Position numbers and translations under genes: made by a program
DNA from: Eleginops maclovinus
Taxonomy: Eukaryota > Chordata > Actinopteri > Perciformes > Eleginopidae
NCBI RefSeq assembly: GCF_036324505.1
Contig: NC_086350.1
Span: forward strand, 19,277,032-19,341,031
Length of the DNA stretch: 64,000 nt
Direction of reading: 5' to 3'
Notes under the pieces: generated by a model
Databases searched by the model: none
What the model saw: the letters and a program-made list of their open reading frames with translations, nothing else
What the model was told of the DNA's origin: nothing
Shown: piece by piece, positions 13,490-27,600 of the stretch
How positions within the stretch are numbered: the first letter of the stretch is position 1
How the letters are laid out: each line of letters opens with the position of its first letter

Positions 13490-15328
13490 TTTAAAATTGG
13501 GCCAGTAGGTCTTCTTTAATCCTGCTATCAGACCAACAGACAAATAAACTGAGCTGTAAACTCTACCTCCTAGGCTGCAGTAATGAAAAGGTCAATTTTA
13601 ATAATCCCAGAATGCACCTGGAAAAAGAGGCCAAGCTATAAAATTGGATCTGAAAAGGTGTGAAAAATGTCCATTTAAAAGCACTTTTCATGCAGATCTC
13701 TCCTGCACAGACAGTACTCACATCTTTACTATCTGACTGCATTGGTATCAATATTTAATGACCATGCAACCTCCCCCTGCCTAGTTATATTGCACTGCAT
13801 GATAACTATCACAATACACACAATGCTGCATTTCTGCTCAACGCCTCTTAAAATATTTCATTACACTTGTTCTCACTGGAGTGATGAGGCCTGCAGGAAA
13901 AAGAGAAGCAGTCACCTGGTAACTAATATTTCACAGTTTTGTTTATTCCAAAGAATTGGGCGTATGAAAGGTGATTTATTTTTCTGGACAATGATAAGGT
14001 AAAGCCTCTTAGCAGCCCCTTCTCTCGCTGAGAGATAACCAGAGGCTGAATGTGAAGAGCAGTGCAAAAATGCTGGCTGCCTAGGAAACTCAGTGATCTG
14101 TGAAGCTAGAAGAATGATCAATACACTCCCATCTTACTATTTTCTCTCTCAAGCTCAAAAGAAATCACTATCCGCTGCACCGACACAGAGGAGGTGTGAA
14201 GCGAAGGCGGAAAGCAGTGGGCGGCGAGGCTGGTCAATTCAATTATCGTACTGTCGGAGCACATTTTCTATTTTAGACAGCCTGCAAAATCCCTTGGAAA
14301 ACGAAATTCCAAATGCGTTGGATGGATTTTAATATTTTGAAGTCTCAGTTACATCAAAGGTCATTTTCATGTCAGTTTAAACTATAACTATTTAGATACA
14401 TTTTTAATTTAAAGGGTGTCAAAATATTGCACTGTTAAAGGTAGACAATGCTGATTTGTCCGGAAGGTTAATAGAATTCTTGGAGGGAGATATCATCTTT
14501 TGAATATAGGCATCCACTTAAATCTCTTTCTTGTCTGAGTCCCTGAAGACATGGAGGGCTGTGCTGTGTGATAAGAGCGAATACTTTGTGTGAAGCAGGG
14601 AGGGGAAGTTATGTCTGCTAACACTGCGTGATGACTGAGTCATGGAGAAATAAGTTTGGGTCAGGGACACGGCCCAAACTTGGTGTCTCTGTTAGGAAAT
14701 GTCAGGGGTACAGGAAATCCTAGACATTGGCCAACAGTAGAGGTTGATTATACAGTATGAAATAAGACCTTATCTGTTTCTAAAACAAAAATGTGGCAGA
14801 ACTTCAAAGGCTCAAAGTGAATGTTGAGAGGGCTATACAAGAGCCTGTGCAACTATAACTGCTCATGATCTGGTAGAGACCGGTGCTTAATGGCATCCTA
14901 GGAAACAAGGAAAAATCTTTTCTCATGCATTATTTATTAACATCAATATGTGAGCATCCTGTAAGTTATTACGTAATAGAGAGCTGTAATTAACTTTCCT
15001 GGTACAAAATGTTTTCCTCAGCCTTACTTGTCTTTTACTTGGACAATTTAGTTATTTTGCAGAATGCCCTTTCTGAGTTATGCGCATAAACCTCATTCCT
15101 GTTAGATGTTAAGTTTACACACTGCAGGAGGATTCAAATTTTAAAAAGCTGCTGAAATTTAAATGAACACAATGTTCCCATATATAAACTACAGGATGTG
15201 AATTATTATTTAGCTTTTTACAAATATATACAGCCAGACATTTATATAAGCCAAGCAGCAAAATGTTTATCAGGATAATCATTTCCATCTGGGTTTTACT
15301 TTAGGGTGAAGAGAGTTAAAGAAGTAGG
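13490..15328. other. Non-coding sequence
   Basis: No gene, and no further repeat is recognised. Short frames at 13742-14332 overlap on both strands without coding character. Confidence 0.5.
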
Positions 15329-15415
15329 GTTAAAGTGATATCTCAGCATTTTGGGAAATATACCAAATCACTTTCTTGCTGAGAGTTTCATAGGAAGACC
15401 GATACCACTCTAATA
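15329..15415 (-). mobile_element. Fragment of a fish interspersed repeat (terminal part)
   Basis: On the minus strand it reads GAGTGGTATCGGTCTTCC, then CTCTCAGCAAGAAAGTGA, then TTTCCCAAAATGCTGAGA. These blocks are, from memory, the opposite end of the teleost repeat whose TTAGCTTAG end is seen at 37039. It is truncated here. Confidence 0.65.
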
Positions 15416-15737
15416 CAGACTTGAAATAAGGGGAAACGGTAAGGGGTCATAAGAAGGGTTGTATTTAATTAGTTTGAGGTTTAATTTTATTCTAAATCAA
15501 CAAAGGGAGTAGTGTGTCCACCACATGTTCAAACATTGTACTTCTGCCTGGATTAGGATTAAGTTGAAATAAGTAATGCTAGTATTGTTTGCATCATAGC
15601 TAACTATGTAATCATTTTTTCTGATATGAGTGTAGTTTTAATTATTCAAAAATAGTGAACTTTTTCTTCAATGTTCTCATTAGTCGATGCTAGTGATAGA
15701 CGTGAAATAACTATGGCAGCCTTGTTGTGTGTTTTTA
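15416..15737. other. Non-coding, AT-rich
   Basis: Nothing is recognised between the two repeat fragments that flank it. Confidence 0.5.
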
Positions 15738-15862
15738 TTTTTTAAGATTTGAAAGGCAACCACTGCCTTGATTGAGTAGAGATTTATGGAGAGAGAGATG
15801 AAACAGGGAGACAGAGGGGAGGACATCGCTCTACCAATTGAGCTATACGGCCGCCATGGCAG
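15738..15862 (-). mobile_element. tRNA-derived SINE remnant
   Basis: The minus strand reads GCCGTATAGCTCAATTGGTA followed by GAGCGATGTCC. The A-box-like TAGCTCAATTGGTAGAGC sits at 15828-15845. After this come a pyrimidine-rich stretch (CTCTGTCTCCCTGTTTCATC), a CAAGGCAGTGG block and an A-rich tail (TTAAAAAATAAAAA). No tRNA 3' half or B box can be folded, so it is a SINE piece and not a tRNA gene. Confidence 0.7.
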
Positions 15863-18819
15863 TCTTTTTGAGGATGTGAAATAAATCTGTATCTACCATC
15901 AAAAGCTGATTTAACTGTTGTTATATATCTCTAAAATATTATATAATAACTACTATTATATATATATCTTTTTGTTAGCTGTTGCCAAATTTGACTGGCT
16001 CAATATTTAGAATACGCAACATATGCCACCAAAAGGAGAAAATGAAAGCAGACATGCAATGCACAACAGAACAAAGATGTTTAAATGGTTCAGGATGAAT
16101 CGTTCTTTAATATCTAGTTGAAAAATGTTCTCATAGGAATAACACATAAGGGAGTGTTTGTTGAAAAAAAGAGGCTCAAATCAACATCAAAGAGGAACAC
16201 ATGGTATCGCAAGCCGGCCAACACACAACCGTGGAGGGTTGTGTCCCAAATGAATGCTTTTTTTCCATTATGTGCAATCCCTCAGCTCAAATCTGACTAA
16301 CAAAAGGGGATGGAAAAAGTCACATGGAGGTAATGATAATAATAATTATAACAACTATGATTCAGTTGTTTGTGGATTTTCGACAGACAGTAATAAAGTC
16401 CAGGTTTTTCTGTTCTCCATCACTGCCAGGTAAGCATTGTTAACCCAATAATGTGTTGCACATCAGAGAGGAATTCACAAATATACAAAGCAGAGGCATG
16501 GCTGGTCATTTTTGACGGAGAAGGAGGCTGCTGTAAACACTATTTCCCAATGTCTGCATGCTTCCCCTCCACATTTATATTGTAAACAACTGTCTGGTCT
16601 GCTCATTTCTCCCCCCACCCTCTCCATCTGGGGCAGGCTGCTCAACGCTACTACAGTAGCTATCAGTTCTGGCATCACTTCATATTGCATTCAGACACAG
16701 AGTAAACTCAGCCTCAGTGTGACCTGCCCGGGTAAGCAACATCTGACATTTTGGCTCGATATACAATCAAATGCAGACGGATGATCAAAGCAAGGGGACT
16801 TTTTTAAAACATAAACAATGCTGAACTTTCATTTAATATGCTGCAATGTTTCTGGATGGTTAAACTTACAGCAACGGTTGCATCAGGTGGTTATTTTAAT
16901 TTAGGAAAAACTGGATGATTATCTTTCCAATTAATGATGAACACATTTGTGGTCAGTCTTTCTAATTTGTATTAGAAAATAGTGAAAACGTGCCCTATTA
17001 AACTAAATTATTAACAACCAGAATTAATAATTTACCACTAAATAAAATCACTGTCACCAAGTTTTTTCAAAAGTTAACTTTCAAAATAGTTTTTTACATA
17101 ATGCAAAATATTCTCCTGCAAGTGTTATATATTATATATAATATATGGAGGGTTTTAACTGTGAAGGGAAGAACATACAATTGAAAATGTCTGAAAATCT
17201 ACTTAAATTGCATGCTGACATTTGTACAGTACACTAGTGGTATGTCCTTAGTTTAGTCATTAATGCTAAATGTGCCAAATGCAACCTGAAGGTGGCTCTG
17301 GAAGAAACATCTGGGGATTAAAATGATCCTTATGAGGACATACATTTGAACTTAATTTCAAAAAACTACATTTAAAAGTAGTTGAGATATTTAAAGTTGC
17401 TGATTGCAATATTAACCCTCTCATGGGTTATTACAAAATCCATCAAATCTGAATTGTTTTGCTTGATTAAATATGCAACTTTAATTTTGTGATTTCTGAG
17501 ATGATAAATGAAGTTGGTGTAAAAAAAGTATACATATATAGTTGACAAAAAATGCATGTATAAAATTAGCATTTAGATAGATATTTCAACTAGTTCATCT
17601 CTTTAGCATACCATCGCTATTATAATATTGCATTTCTACAGAACATGTTCAGCTTCATAAAAAACAGAGAAAAAATAAAGTGTATTTTCTCCTTCTCTAA
17701 GCCTGTAGGCTATACACCACTTGCATTTGGTAGTGTAAACTGTATATATTTGTGAGTGTCCACATCTGTCTCCTTGTTAGAGGATGTTCAGTTTAGCGAG
17801 GAAGTGGTGATCAAGAGACTGCAGAGCTAAAAACAAAGAAAGGAAGGAATAAAAACGCAGCATAGGTCACAGAAGGAATATCCAAACAAATAATTAGGGT
17901 TCCTTAATCATTGGTCTTATAACACAACCCTACTGAGCAGATAATGTAAAGTCAAAAGTCCAAGAAGAAATCAGAGGTTTCCTGATAGTTCTTGAACTTG
18001 CCGATCACTGCAGTCGGGGAACACAAAGATCCCATCTGCAGCTGCAGGCAGCAGTTAATTGATGAAACAAACCTCTAGCAAACCATTGTTTGCTACACAT
18101 AATGAAATTCTCAAACTAAAATTGTTTATTTGACTGCCATGACCTCTCTCACTCTTCATTTCCAGTGTAAAGGAACAGCCTGGGGTGAGGAGATGCGGAT
18201 ATTATCTGACGATTCACCACTACTGCCGAGTCTGGTCCTGCTACAGCGCTCAGTCACTGGAGCCGATAACCTAGGCTGCTGCACGCAGAGCGGTGCAGAA
18301 AATATCAGTTTGCTCTTCGTGCTATTAATACTCAACCAAACTGCACTCCAGTTGAATTTGACATATTAAGAAACAGTCTTCTTTGAGTCTCAGCTACAAA
18401 GTGGATTTTGAAAGCTTTAAAGTCTACACCAAAGGTTAACCTTTACAAGCTATTTTAGTGTAAAATGGTGTTTAGTACAGAAGTTCTCATCACTACATAA
18501 CATTGGAAGTTTGACCTGTTGAGGTCTTTATTTTTGCAAGACAAAGGAAAATGCAAAGTAAAACGGATGTGTCTGTGTGAAAATATATACAAATGTTAAG
18601 AAATGATTGGACATTTTCTGACACACTGAAGGTGCACACTAATTCCTAATTATACCTGGAGTTTTAAATATACATTTTTTGCATGCACTGCCAGTGAATG
18701 TGAAAGAGGAAATAAGCAAAAAGTACTTTGGAAGGTGATGAAAAACATTAAAATCTCAGGAGGAGCGTTTAGAGATTAAGCCAGACTGCTTTCCTTCATA
18801 AATCAAACCACATCACAGA
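15863..18819. other. Non-coding, AT-rich
   Basis: It contains a palindromic TATATATTATATATAATATA-type stretch near 17128-17145 and an (AT)n tract near 15955. No gene is recognised. Confidence 0.5.
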
Positions 18820-19460
18820 CATCATCCCGCCACTGTTGCAACAGGTGTCTCGCTCCTCCCTTATTGCTCCTCCTCTTCCTCAGCTTTAGCATGCAATTAA
18901 CACTTCTCAGTGTGGGCCTGTTTACCATGGAATGTCTCTAGATTACACACAATTTAAACTAGAGCTGGGTAAGGCGTCTCTCAAGTAGGCCACCTCAGAT
19001 GGTTCCTAATACAATGAGCATTTAGAGAGCACTCCTCGCTGAAAGGCAGATGCGATAAACATTCTGCTCCCTCATATGTACCTCCCCTGAGATTGGAAAA
19101 GTGGCAGTGACATTTTCAAGAGGAAGACTGTGTGCCCGTCCACCTGTCGAACCTCGGTAACTACACAAGAGGTGTCGGCTCAGTTAATTCGCTCAGCGGC
19201 TCCCTGTTGTCTTGACATGATTCTAGCATGCCAATTTCCTGTCTTCTTTGTCCTCTAATTGTCGTCCACAACCTGGGAGTTCGGGCAGGATAGTGGTAAG
19301 GAAAAATGTCTGCTCTACTCCAAGCACACGGCACAGGTGATGCTTTGAAAGAGACTGTCGCATTGTCGCTGCGGGAAGGCTGCCAGCAGATAGAAGGCCT
19401 ATCTGGTTTAGACAGGAACAAATGAGGCGGAAGATGGAGCTAAAGCTGATCCATGCCATA
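18820..19460. other. Clean, GC-balanced block resembling a conserved element
   Basis: Repeat-free, with words such as TTAGCATGCAATTAACAC and GGGCCTGTTTACCATGG. Overlapping frames on the minus strand at 19161-19459 have no family similarity. Conservation is inferred from texture only. Confidence 0.35.
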
Positions 19461-22400
19461 CTGACATATCTCTGTGTCCAGAGGCCATTTCAAACAGACG
19501 TCTTCTGATTACACAAGCTGCTTCTGAGGCAATATTTGTGCCTCGTGTGCATGATGAAATGTTTACTTTTCCAATATATAAAAAATAAAACGTTTCCTGA
19601 ACGCATTGTCTAATGAATATATCAGTTTAGACTCAGGTTTCTTTCTATTTCTGTGATTTGATTTTAGAAAACTCGAGGAGGGGGTATTATTAGTACAGCT
19701 GCTGATGGGGGCCATTTGTTCCTCTGGAGCTTCTTGAGTTACCCCCTGTGAGCTGCACTGCAAGATACGTGTGTGAATGGGTATCTGCTGTAGAATGAGC
19801 TGGTGCTTATGACATGGAAAAAGCTGGCTCAGGACGAGTGTGGTTGTCAATGCCAAAACCCAGCCACTGTATTGTGTAAACTGAGAGTGGAAGCAATCAG
19901 GATTATCAACACGACAAGGAGGACAGAATAAGACGAGGGAAAGCAGGTTGATAATGGTCACAATGGTAAAGAGATGTAGGAAAAGGCCTTGCATGTAAAA
20001 ATCTGAGGTCTGATTTGAATCTAAATCCGCTTCAACAATTACATCATGTCGCTTTCTACCTTATCTTACCTTTCCTCATATTCCCAAAGCCTTGCCAGTC
20101 AACTGGAAGACGACAAGAAAATTAAAATTTAACAATCACTTAGCAACTTAATTGCGGATGCCTTTACTTGAGAAGTTTAGACCTAATAGCACGTTGTAAA
20201 AAATTGAGAACCCAATCGAAAGTCAGACCTTAACTATGAAATGTTATTGTCCATTTAAATAGGCATTATCATGGGATATCAGCCTTATTGTTATAATTCA
20301 GAAATGGCCTGCTACACAAACATAGTCATTTTTATAATCTAGTGACACAGAATGAACTTAGCAAGAACTTCCACCATTTAAAACCAAAACAATTATTTTT
20401 GTTGGCCAAAACCAAAGGAAGTTGTTTGGTTTATGTTCAAAATGTTACATTTCATATTAACCATTTTGACTCCTACCAGTACTAGGTGAAGTTGGTGCGT
20501 CTTATGTGTATGAGTCATAGCAATAACCACTTTTAACTGGAAATGGGCGCATCGATTCATTTCCTAGAATTCAGGTCCATTTCTCTATGCCATTGAGCTT
20601 TGGTCTCTTCATGTTTCCCTGTGGCTATTAAGCATAGGACACTTTACAGTGGAGGTTGAGACAACATGAAGGTGCCAATTAGAGGCAACCTCATTTCTCA
20701 CACTCTTCCCATCGCACGTCCTCTCTCAAAGAAGCTTTTGTTTGCTGTGATGCACTGACAATCATGCACTAGAAAGAAACAATGGGAGATGAGCATACCA
20801 GCTGAGATGTATTATAGGATTGACAATAATTGATGGTTAGATGCAAAGTCAGCTAGGAGAGATCTTTCAGTGACTGACAGCACTAAAGCAATGCCATTAA
20901 GGAACTTGTGCACACATTGGCAAGTCTAAAAGGCACATGCAGGATTAAAATGAACATGAATTCAAAGTTGTATATAGAATATATATGCACAACTACCTGG
21001 CCTTGACTGCCTTCACAGTACTGCGAAAGTCAAGAGGAAATGCGCATGAATGTTGACAGCAAACTGCAGGCAGCTCTGTGCATATTCTCTCTTTCAATGC
21101 ATCCAAGATCACTATCTTTGCGGGCAAACACACTGTGGATCTCTGCAGACACAACGGACTGCATCTGAGATGGACTTTGGCATAATGAAGATCTGGATCC
21201 CTGCAGCTGCAATCACTATCTCGCTGTAAGCAGCGCTGATGCAGAGTGAAACCGTTTCAAAAGCATATTGATGTTTTGTTTTTCCTTCTTGCCAAAGCAC
21301 ATCCTCTCTGCAAAATAAATGTCTCTTTGAATGAAGACATACTTGTCTCACCATGAAAATGGAAACTGCTGATCACGAACGAATCGTACGGGCGATAAAG
21401 CTGACCGCCCACCGCAGTTAATATGAAAAACAGCCAGATCTTCAGCCAGAGCGGCTTCTGAGGCGATATTGGATCAGCAACTTAATAACGCCACTCTGAT
21501 GTAGGCCAGCGTGAAATGTGATTGCTTTTGTGGAATATTTCTCACTATAATGATGGACAAGGTCTTGAGCGACTCACCCATACTAAACAATTTTAACTTA
21601 ACATTTTAAAAGATGGGGTGACTCATCTGAAAAAAAAAGGTCCATTTTTCCTCAAGGTAAAAATGACTTTCTGTTAGTTAATGTTTTCTTTTGTCACAGG
21701 TTTCCTTTATGATCCATTAGAAAAGACTCCCGATAAAAAAAAAACAGACTACAGAGAGTTCTCCCACAGACTGTGAACGAATTAAAGACAGAGTGAGAAC
21801 ATGCTGCAGGACAATATTTTGCCCTCACATCTCTTTTGCAAGGTAAGCACTTCAATGAGAAATGAACCATAGGGTGGGGAGGGGGGGGGTTCTTTTGAAG
21901 ATGGAAGAACGCGTTTCAACTAAAGTAAACAGAGGAGTGTATTAATGTGGAAATTACCAGGCTCTCAATTATATTGACAGATGCCAGCAAACATACAGGT
22001 CATATAATATGAGGGCCACAGTCTTTTAAAACATACCTACCTCATAATCTGTTTTAGACTCCTACTGCAGGTCTGAAATTGGTTGACTGTAAAATGCAGG
22101 TTTGCTACATCATGCACAACCATAAATTATGATACAGCTACAGTATGTCTCTGGAGGCTGTATATAGACTGCAGAATATTTAGAGGCCCACTGGCTGTAC
22201 ATGAATTTGCTATGTATACATTGGTCCACAGACACAGCTTGATTTATTGAACAAACAAATTACTAAGTAAAGTAGGTCTGTTGTTTCCATTGTGAGCAGG
22301 TATTAAGTCTCTTAGAGCCCAGCACAGCATTATACAATTTAAAAGACTGTGCGTTATAGATGAATAATGCAGAAAATGAACTGCATGTTCTAAGCACAGC

Positions 22401-24169
22401 TAATCAGGATGGGGATTTCAGAGTCATAAAGAAAGAAGCAACTTAATGAAAATTGTATTCTTCTGTCTGACTTCCTCTCTCTAGGCACACCTGCTTTCAG
22501 TTTTCATCTGCTCAAGTAAGTCCTAACTATTGCCTTTTTAAAAAACAACAACTACAGTACATAATATGGCCACTGAGCATTTCACTAATACCAATTACTC
22601 CAGAACTGCTGTAAAGACTTACTACACACTGAAAGGTTGGTTTGTGTGTCCTTCAACCGTAGTAGAATTGTTTTTACACACAGAGTAAGAAGTAAAACCT
22701 TACCTTAAAGTTGTATACCAATCTAGAATCTTCGTTTGAATTGTTCTCAAATGTAATTTAATCATACCATTGGGTCAGTTTTTTGTTCTGGCTCGGTAAT
22801 GTCTGCTTTGATGTATCTCATATGTTGCAATAGATATTCAATGTCCACTTGGAAGCAGGAAGAGAGACGGATAAAAGCCAGTGTGTGGCACCAGCCTGTA
22901 GAGATAGCAGTCAGTAATGGAAGAAATGAAAAAAGAGAATCCCCAATGATTCGGAGAAGGGCAATGCACTGTGTTAATATTTGGACCCCATTTTGCCAAC
23001 ACATAAACCACCAACCTTCTTTTACATCTCCTGCACTTTAAGCGCATCGCAGTTATGCCCTTTTTCAAGTTTAGCTCGGAAATGTATTGTAAGAAAAAAA
23101 TAATATATATAACCTCTCAGGTCGTGTTGAAGTCTCAAATTTGTCAGTACCAGATGGGTTCAGTTGGGTGGGGTCTGGAAAGTTAGTGTACAAGCACTGT
23201 CGGCCTCTCCATTTAAGGCCTGTGCAAAGCCACAAGTACCAAGTACAGAATTTGCATTGGCTACAAGAACAACACCACATGTAATCACGCCCAAACTGTG
23301 ATCCTGCAGAGATGCAACTGATCCGTAGAGGTGAGTTCAACATTGCTCGTAAAAGATTTATTGTGGAGTTGCTCTTTAATCATGTGCAAGCATTCACCTG
23401 ATGAAAACACAATTAATGGTGTGCAGCAAATTATGGGCTAATCGTGCAATTCATCACAAACATGTCACCTAACTGAACAAAGTCAACAAAACACATTCAT
23501 GGATACTTTGTTGTTCTCCGGAAACAGTTCAGTCACTATTTCCACAGTTTAAACTTCACTTAAATGCGTTCTTTCCTGAAATAGACCAAAGGATTTACAA
23601 GGTTGTCCCCAGGAGGAAATCATGATGTGAATACCCAGAGAAAAGGAGAGAAGAGAGAGAAAGTAAGATCCAAGAGTGACGTTGACTTGCCTCCTGAGGA
23701 GCTGTCATCAAATATCAATGTGTGGAGACGTCCCCTCCCTCTCTACCATCATGCTTCGCTTCCTTTACCCAGGGTAAGTATAGCATTTTGGATCTGACAA
23801 TCTGTCCTTTCAGAAGGAGACTGGGGAGACAAATCTGGCCAACCCCATCTGTCCAAGCTCACTTGTGAACTGTGCTCAAAGAAAGCTTGGAATGATATCA
23901 GCTCATTAAACAGCTGTTATCAATCGTTAGCTGCGTTATAGATATGGGTTGAAAGCTCAACCTACACGTAGGTTCAGAACCACTTTGTCATCTATTCAAA
24001 TGCTGACCGCTAGGAATACAAAAAGGCAGTGGCTTTAGAAGTCAGAGTAACAATGGCTTGACCAAATACTAGTGACCTAGTTCGATGGGGCTAACAAACA
24101 GGACCTTCACTCAGGAAACCGGAGTTTGTGTCAATTGTTAAACCGAAATTCAATTCAAATTTACATAAA
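19461..24169. other. Non-coding sequence
   Basis: No gene is recognised. A 143-codon minus-strand frame at 19563-19994 lacks any motif. There is a G-run near 21880-21890 and a small palindrome, AACCTACACGTAGGTT, at about 23960. Confidence 0.5.
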
Positions 24170-24633
24170 AGGGCCCTACTATACTCATTTTCAGGTTCAT
24201 ATTTGTATTTTGTGTCTCTACTGTGACCAGTTCACATTCTTTAATGTACAAAAAGGGCTTTTTTTTGTCATACTACCTGAGCTGCAGCAACTCTTTTCAC
24301 CCTCTTACTGAAAGCACAGCCCAGTCTGCTCTGATTGGATGGCTGGCCGGCTCTATTGTGATTAGTCAACTGCTTAAAAATGTCCTGCCCCTAAGCCTAT
24401 CACATACAATGTGTTGGAGCTGTAACTGTTAGGTAGTGATGTCAATATGTTGAGGAATTAAACAAAGGAGTCCAATCAAGGGTTTTAAGCCAGGGGGGAG
24501 GTTTGTGGGAGTGAAAGTTCCCTCTTGAGAGAATTTATGGATTATAGTCTTTGCAGAACAAATAAATATACAAAACCTTTACAGGAACACACTAAAGGAA
24601 AGGGGAAAAACTCCAAAAGCATTGTAGGGCCCA
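24170..24633 (+). mobile_element. Short inverted-repeat element (MITE-like), related ends, different interior
   Basis: It begins AGGGCCCTACTATAC and ends GCATTGTAGGGCCCA, complementary over about 13 bases. ATAAA flanks both sides (24165-24169 and 24634-24638). The body of about 464 bp contains TCTGATTGGATGGCTGGCCG. The opening (CTCATTTTCAGGTTCATA) matches another common teleost repeat I know from memory. The ends resemble copies A and B, but the interior is distinct. No transposase. Confidence 0.85.
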
Positions 24634-24638
24634 ATAAA

Positions 24639-27600
24639 GTATTTCATTAACTTAATGTCATGTAACAAATGTTGGCATACTTATTTTACCCCCAAACCAT
24701 GAGCCTGATACTAAACTTAACCATGCAGTTTTTGAATGCAAACCTACTGCAATCAAGCCAACTTCTAACCAACTGGTGGGTGTAGTTTGCACCATCTGAA
24801 GCATTAGAGCATTAGTGAAAACAACTGATAATGGCCATTTAATGGCTTGATCAAGAAAAGCCTATGAAACTAGTGTGAACCACCTCAAAAAGGTGTCATG
24901 ATGGACACCAAAAATGATCCTGAAATAGTTTAAATGTGTACCAAATGGAAGAGGGCATTAATGGGCTGACCCTGAACAAGCAGCTGTGGCAGAAATGATC
25001 ACAATGATGGATTTGTCTCACAGCACTGCACTGATGAGTGTATACACAGGCAAAAGGTCTATGTTAATAATTACTCACGGCTCACTATGGATGAATGAGA
25101 TCATTTACTGAGGATGGCAATGAACCCATAGTCGACCTCTAAAATTAGACTTCCTTCCCTAACCTTGTTCTGTCCACACCAAGCTTTCACTCCTTTGTAT
25201 TCAACCGCTATCCTTAGTCTCCCATTACTGAAGCCTGGGTGGCTTAATAAGAGAAATGAGAGACATCTGTGCAGAAATAATGACTACTGACAGGGAAGGC
25301 AAATGACACATGGCCAGTGAGGGGGGTCTCTACACCAATATTTCACTGTATCTTATCTTTAATTAAGGTTCCCTATAATAGCAAATCGACATAATTGTGC
25401 TTATATGCAGCCTAAAGAAAAAGCTACTTATACATTAATTTATATGAAGTATATATTCTATTCAATTTCGGTAAAAGGTTAATGAACATGAGCTCAAGGC
25501 TAATGGATGCATTCTTTGGATGCTGCATTATTTAAAAGACTCAATTTTTGGGAAGGAGGAATTTACAACCCTGACATGAACACCCTAAAACTGATCATTC
25601 ATCATTCCAGGTGAATTTCTGCAATTACTGACAGCTTCATCATATGGCTGTTGCATTGCTCCCATGCAATAAAACTGTCAAATCCTCTTTAAAAAATAAG
25701 ATCTGAGACATCCCTCTAGTATGCCCCAGACAGAATACCAAAGTGATGGAACGAGGCCGGTTTTGTATGCTTCCTTTGCATCCTGCGGGCAACCAGTCTG
25801 CCTCAGATTTACAACTTTCAGGACACTTAAAACCCTGATATCTTCTGAAACAGAACAGATACACAAAGCAAATGCTCCTTTATGTCTGCCAATATGACTG
25901 GTAATTGCAAATTTGTGTAAACTAAACAACCATTTCCTTCAGTTGTGTGATAAGACTCGGGCGATCAAGGGGACTGTTTAAAACCTCGGCTGTGATAAGG
26001 AAGAGGATGGATCTGCATGCAGGGAGAGCAGCAATAATTCCTATTAGGTTTAAACAGTGACAGTCATCTTGCTACTGTAGCAGTGAACGATCTAGACTAG
26101 TTACTGCATTTTCCTCCTCAGGGAGAATCTCAGAGCCGGGCTGGGAGCACACCTCGTGCACATCAAATATGAGTCAACCTCAAATTGGATCAGACATAAC
26201 GAGAGCACTGCAACAACCTGCTCTGATGAAGATCTAGGATTCGCTCTAGAAACAACAAGACAGTGCCTCCATTTCAAAATCACAACAAACATAGTAATAC
26301 ATCTGCTGATGGTCTGAAATGTACAGCATATTGCAGAAAGTATGTCAAATTGGCCCATTAAAAAAATAGCTATAAAAGATGTAAGGCAGTCAGGCGATCA
26401 TCTACTCGGCGTATGCGCTGATGTGTTTCTATCTAGAAAGCCACAATATTATGTTGCATTTTATGGCTGAGTTTTAAAGTGGCAGTAATCTGAGGCGGTT
26501 CAGCTAAATAAATCAATATATGCTTCGATGTTAAAGGCATAAATCTGGCTCTCATTTGTCATGGCGAAGAACGCAGAGTGCACTTCACTGCGTGTTGGAG
26601 CCCTGCTGGGGAAGTGTCCTGGGCTCATTACCATTCAAGCAGCGGATGCCAGAGTCCCTGACCCAAATTCAAAATAACAATTTGTAAAATACACACATTC
26701 AAAGTCAATCTGCTGCTCATATTTTCTGTGTTTTGTTGTGTTGTTTCCCATCGTGTCCTGGGTCTGTAAATGTGGTTCCGAAAGGAGGGGTGGTATCGAG
26801 CTCTAGCTATGTGGGATGTTTGAGTGGATTTATGGTGGGAATAGAATTGAATGAATTGAGGTGGTGGCCTTGGGGAAATAGGCCTAAAGGCAGTCATTGA
26901 TGCATACCGTACTCTCGCCTACAGCTGATAACCTCTGGAGAATATAGGGAGCTGGACCCCAAGACAGTCCTCTGATGGACTTAACAGCAGCTTGAGAAGA
27001 CATCTAGTATTTCCAGGGAATCCGCCTTTCCTTGTAAACATTTTAAACCTGTGCTAAAATAATGATTACAATCCGACAGCTTGTGGATCTGCAATTAGTT
27101 CATAAACATACCATATACTGTTAATTAAACATGAGCAGGGTAATCTAAAAGGAATTTATTCACTCTCAGAAGACCAAGAAAATGATATTCTGTAAGCCTC
27201 CCCAGCCGAGCCGGAGGTGGGTACTGACTGGGAAACATTGATTTTACTGCAATTTGCCTTTGGGTGTCAGAATAAAATGCTGAGTAGCTGAACCAGCAAG
27301 ATGTTCCAACATTCTACATCAATTCACTGCTTAGGTGCAGATTAGCATTGATTGGTCTTCCTGGCATAAAGAGAGAAAGTGAGGAAGAGATACCAGTTTG
27401 TATTCGCTCCTGCATCACAAGGACAGGAGCAGCCTTACAATACATTTTTCATCGGGACGTGAGGGAGCTCCGACATGTTTTTCTGCGCCGATTTTGAATA
27501 AAACATTTTGTGGATGACAAACTGAAATAAAGTGTGAATGTTTCCGCGCCAATGAAAGAAAACAGAGCAGTATGAAGGTAACGCATACTCAAAGAGATAT

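Noticed and set aside
15828..15845. Possible tRNA gene from the TAGCTCAATTGGTAGAGC word
   Set aside because: No anticodon arm or B box follows; a SINE-like body and A-rich tail follow instead.
19563..19994. 143-codon minus-strand frame
   Set aside because: No recognisable domain, splice context or codon bias.
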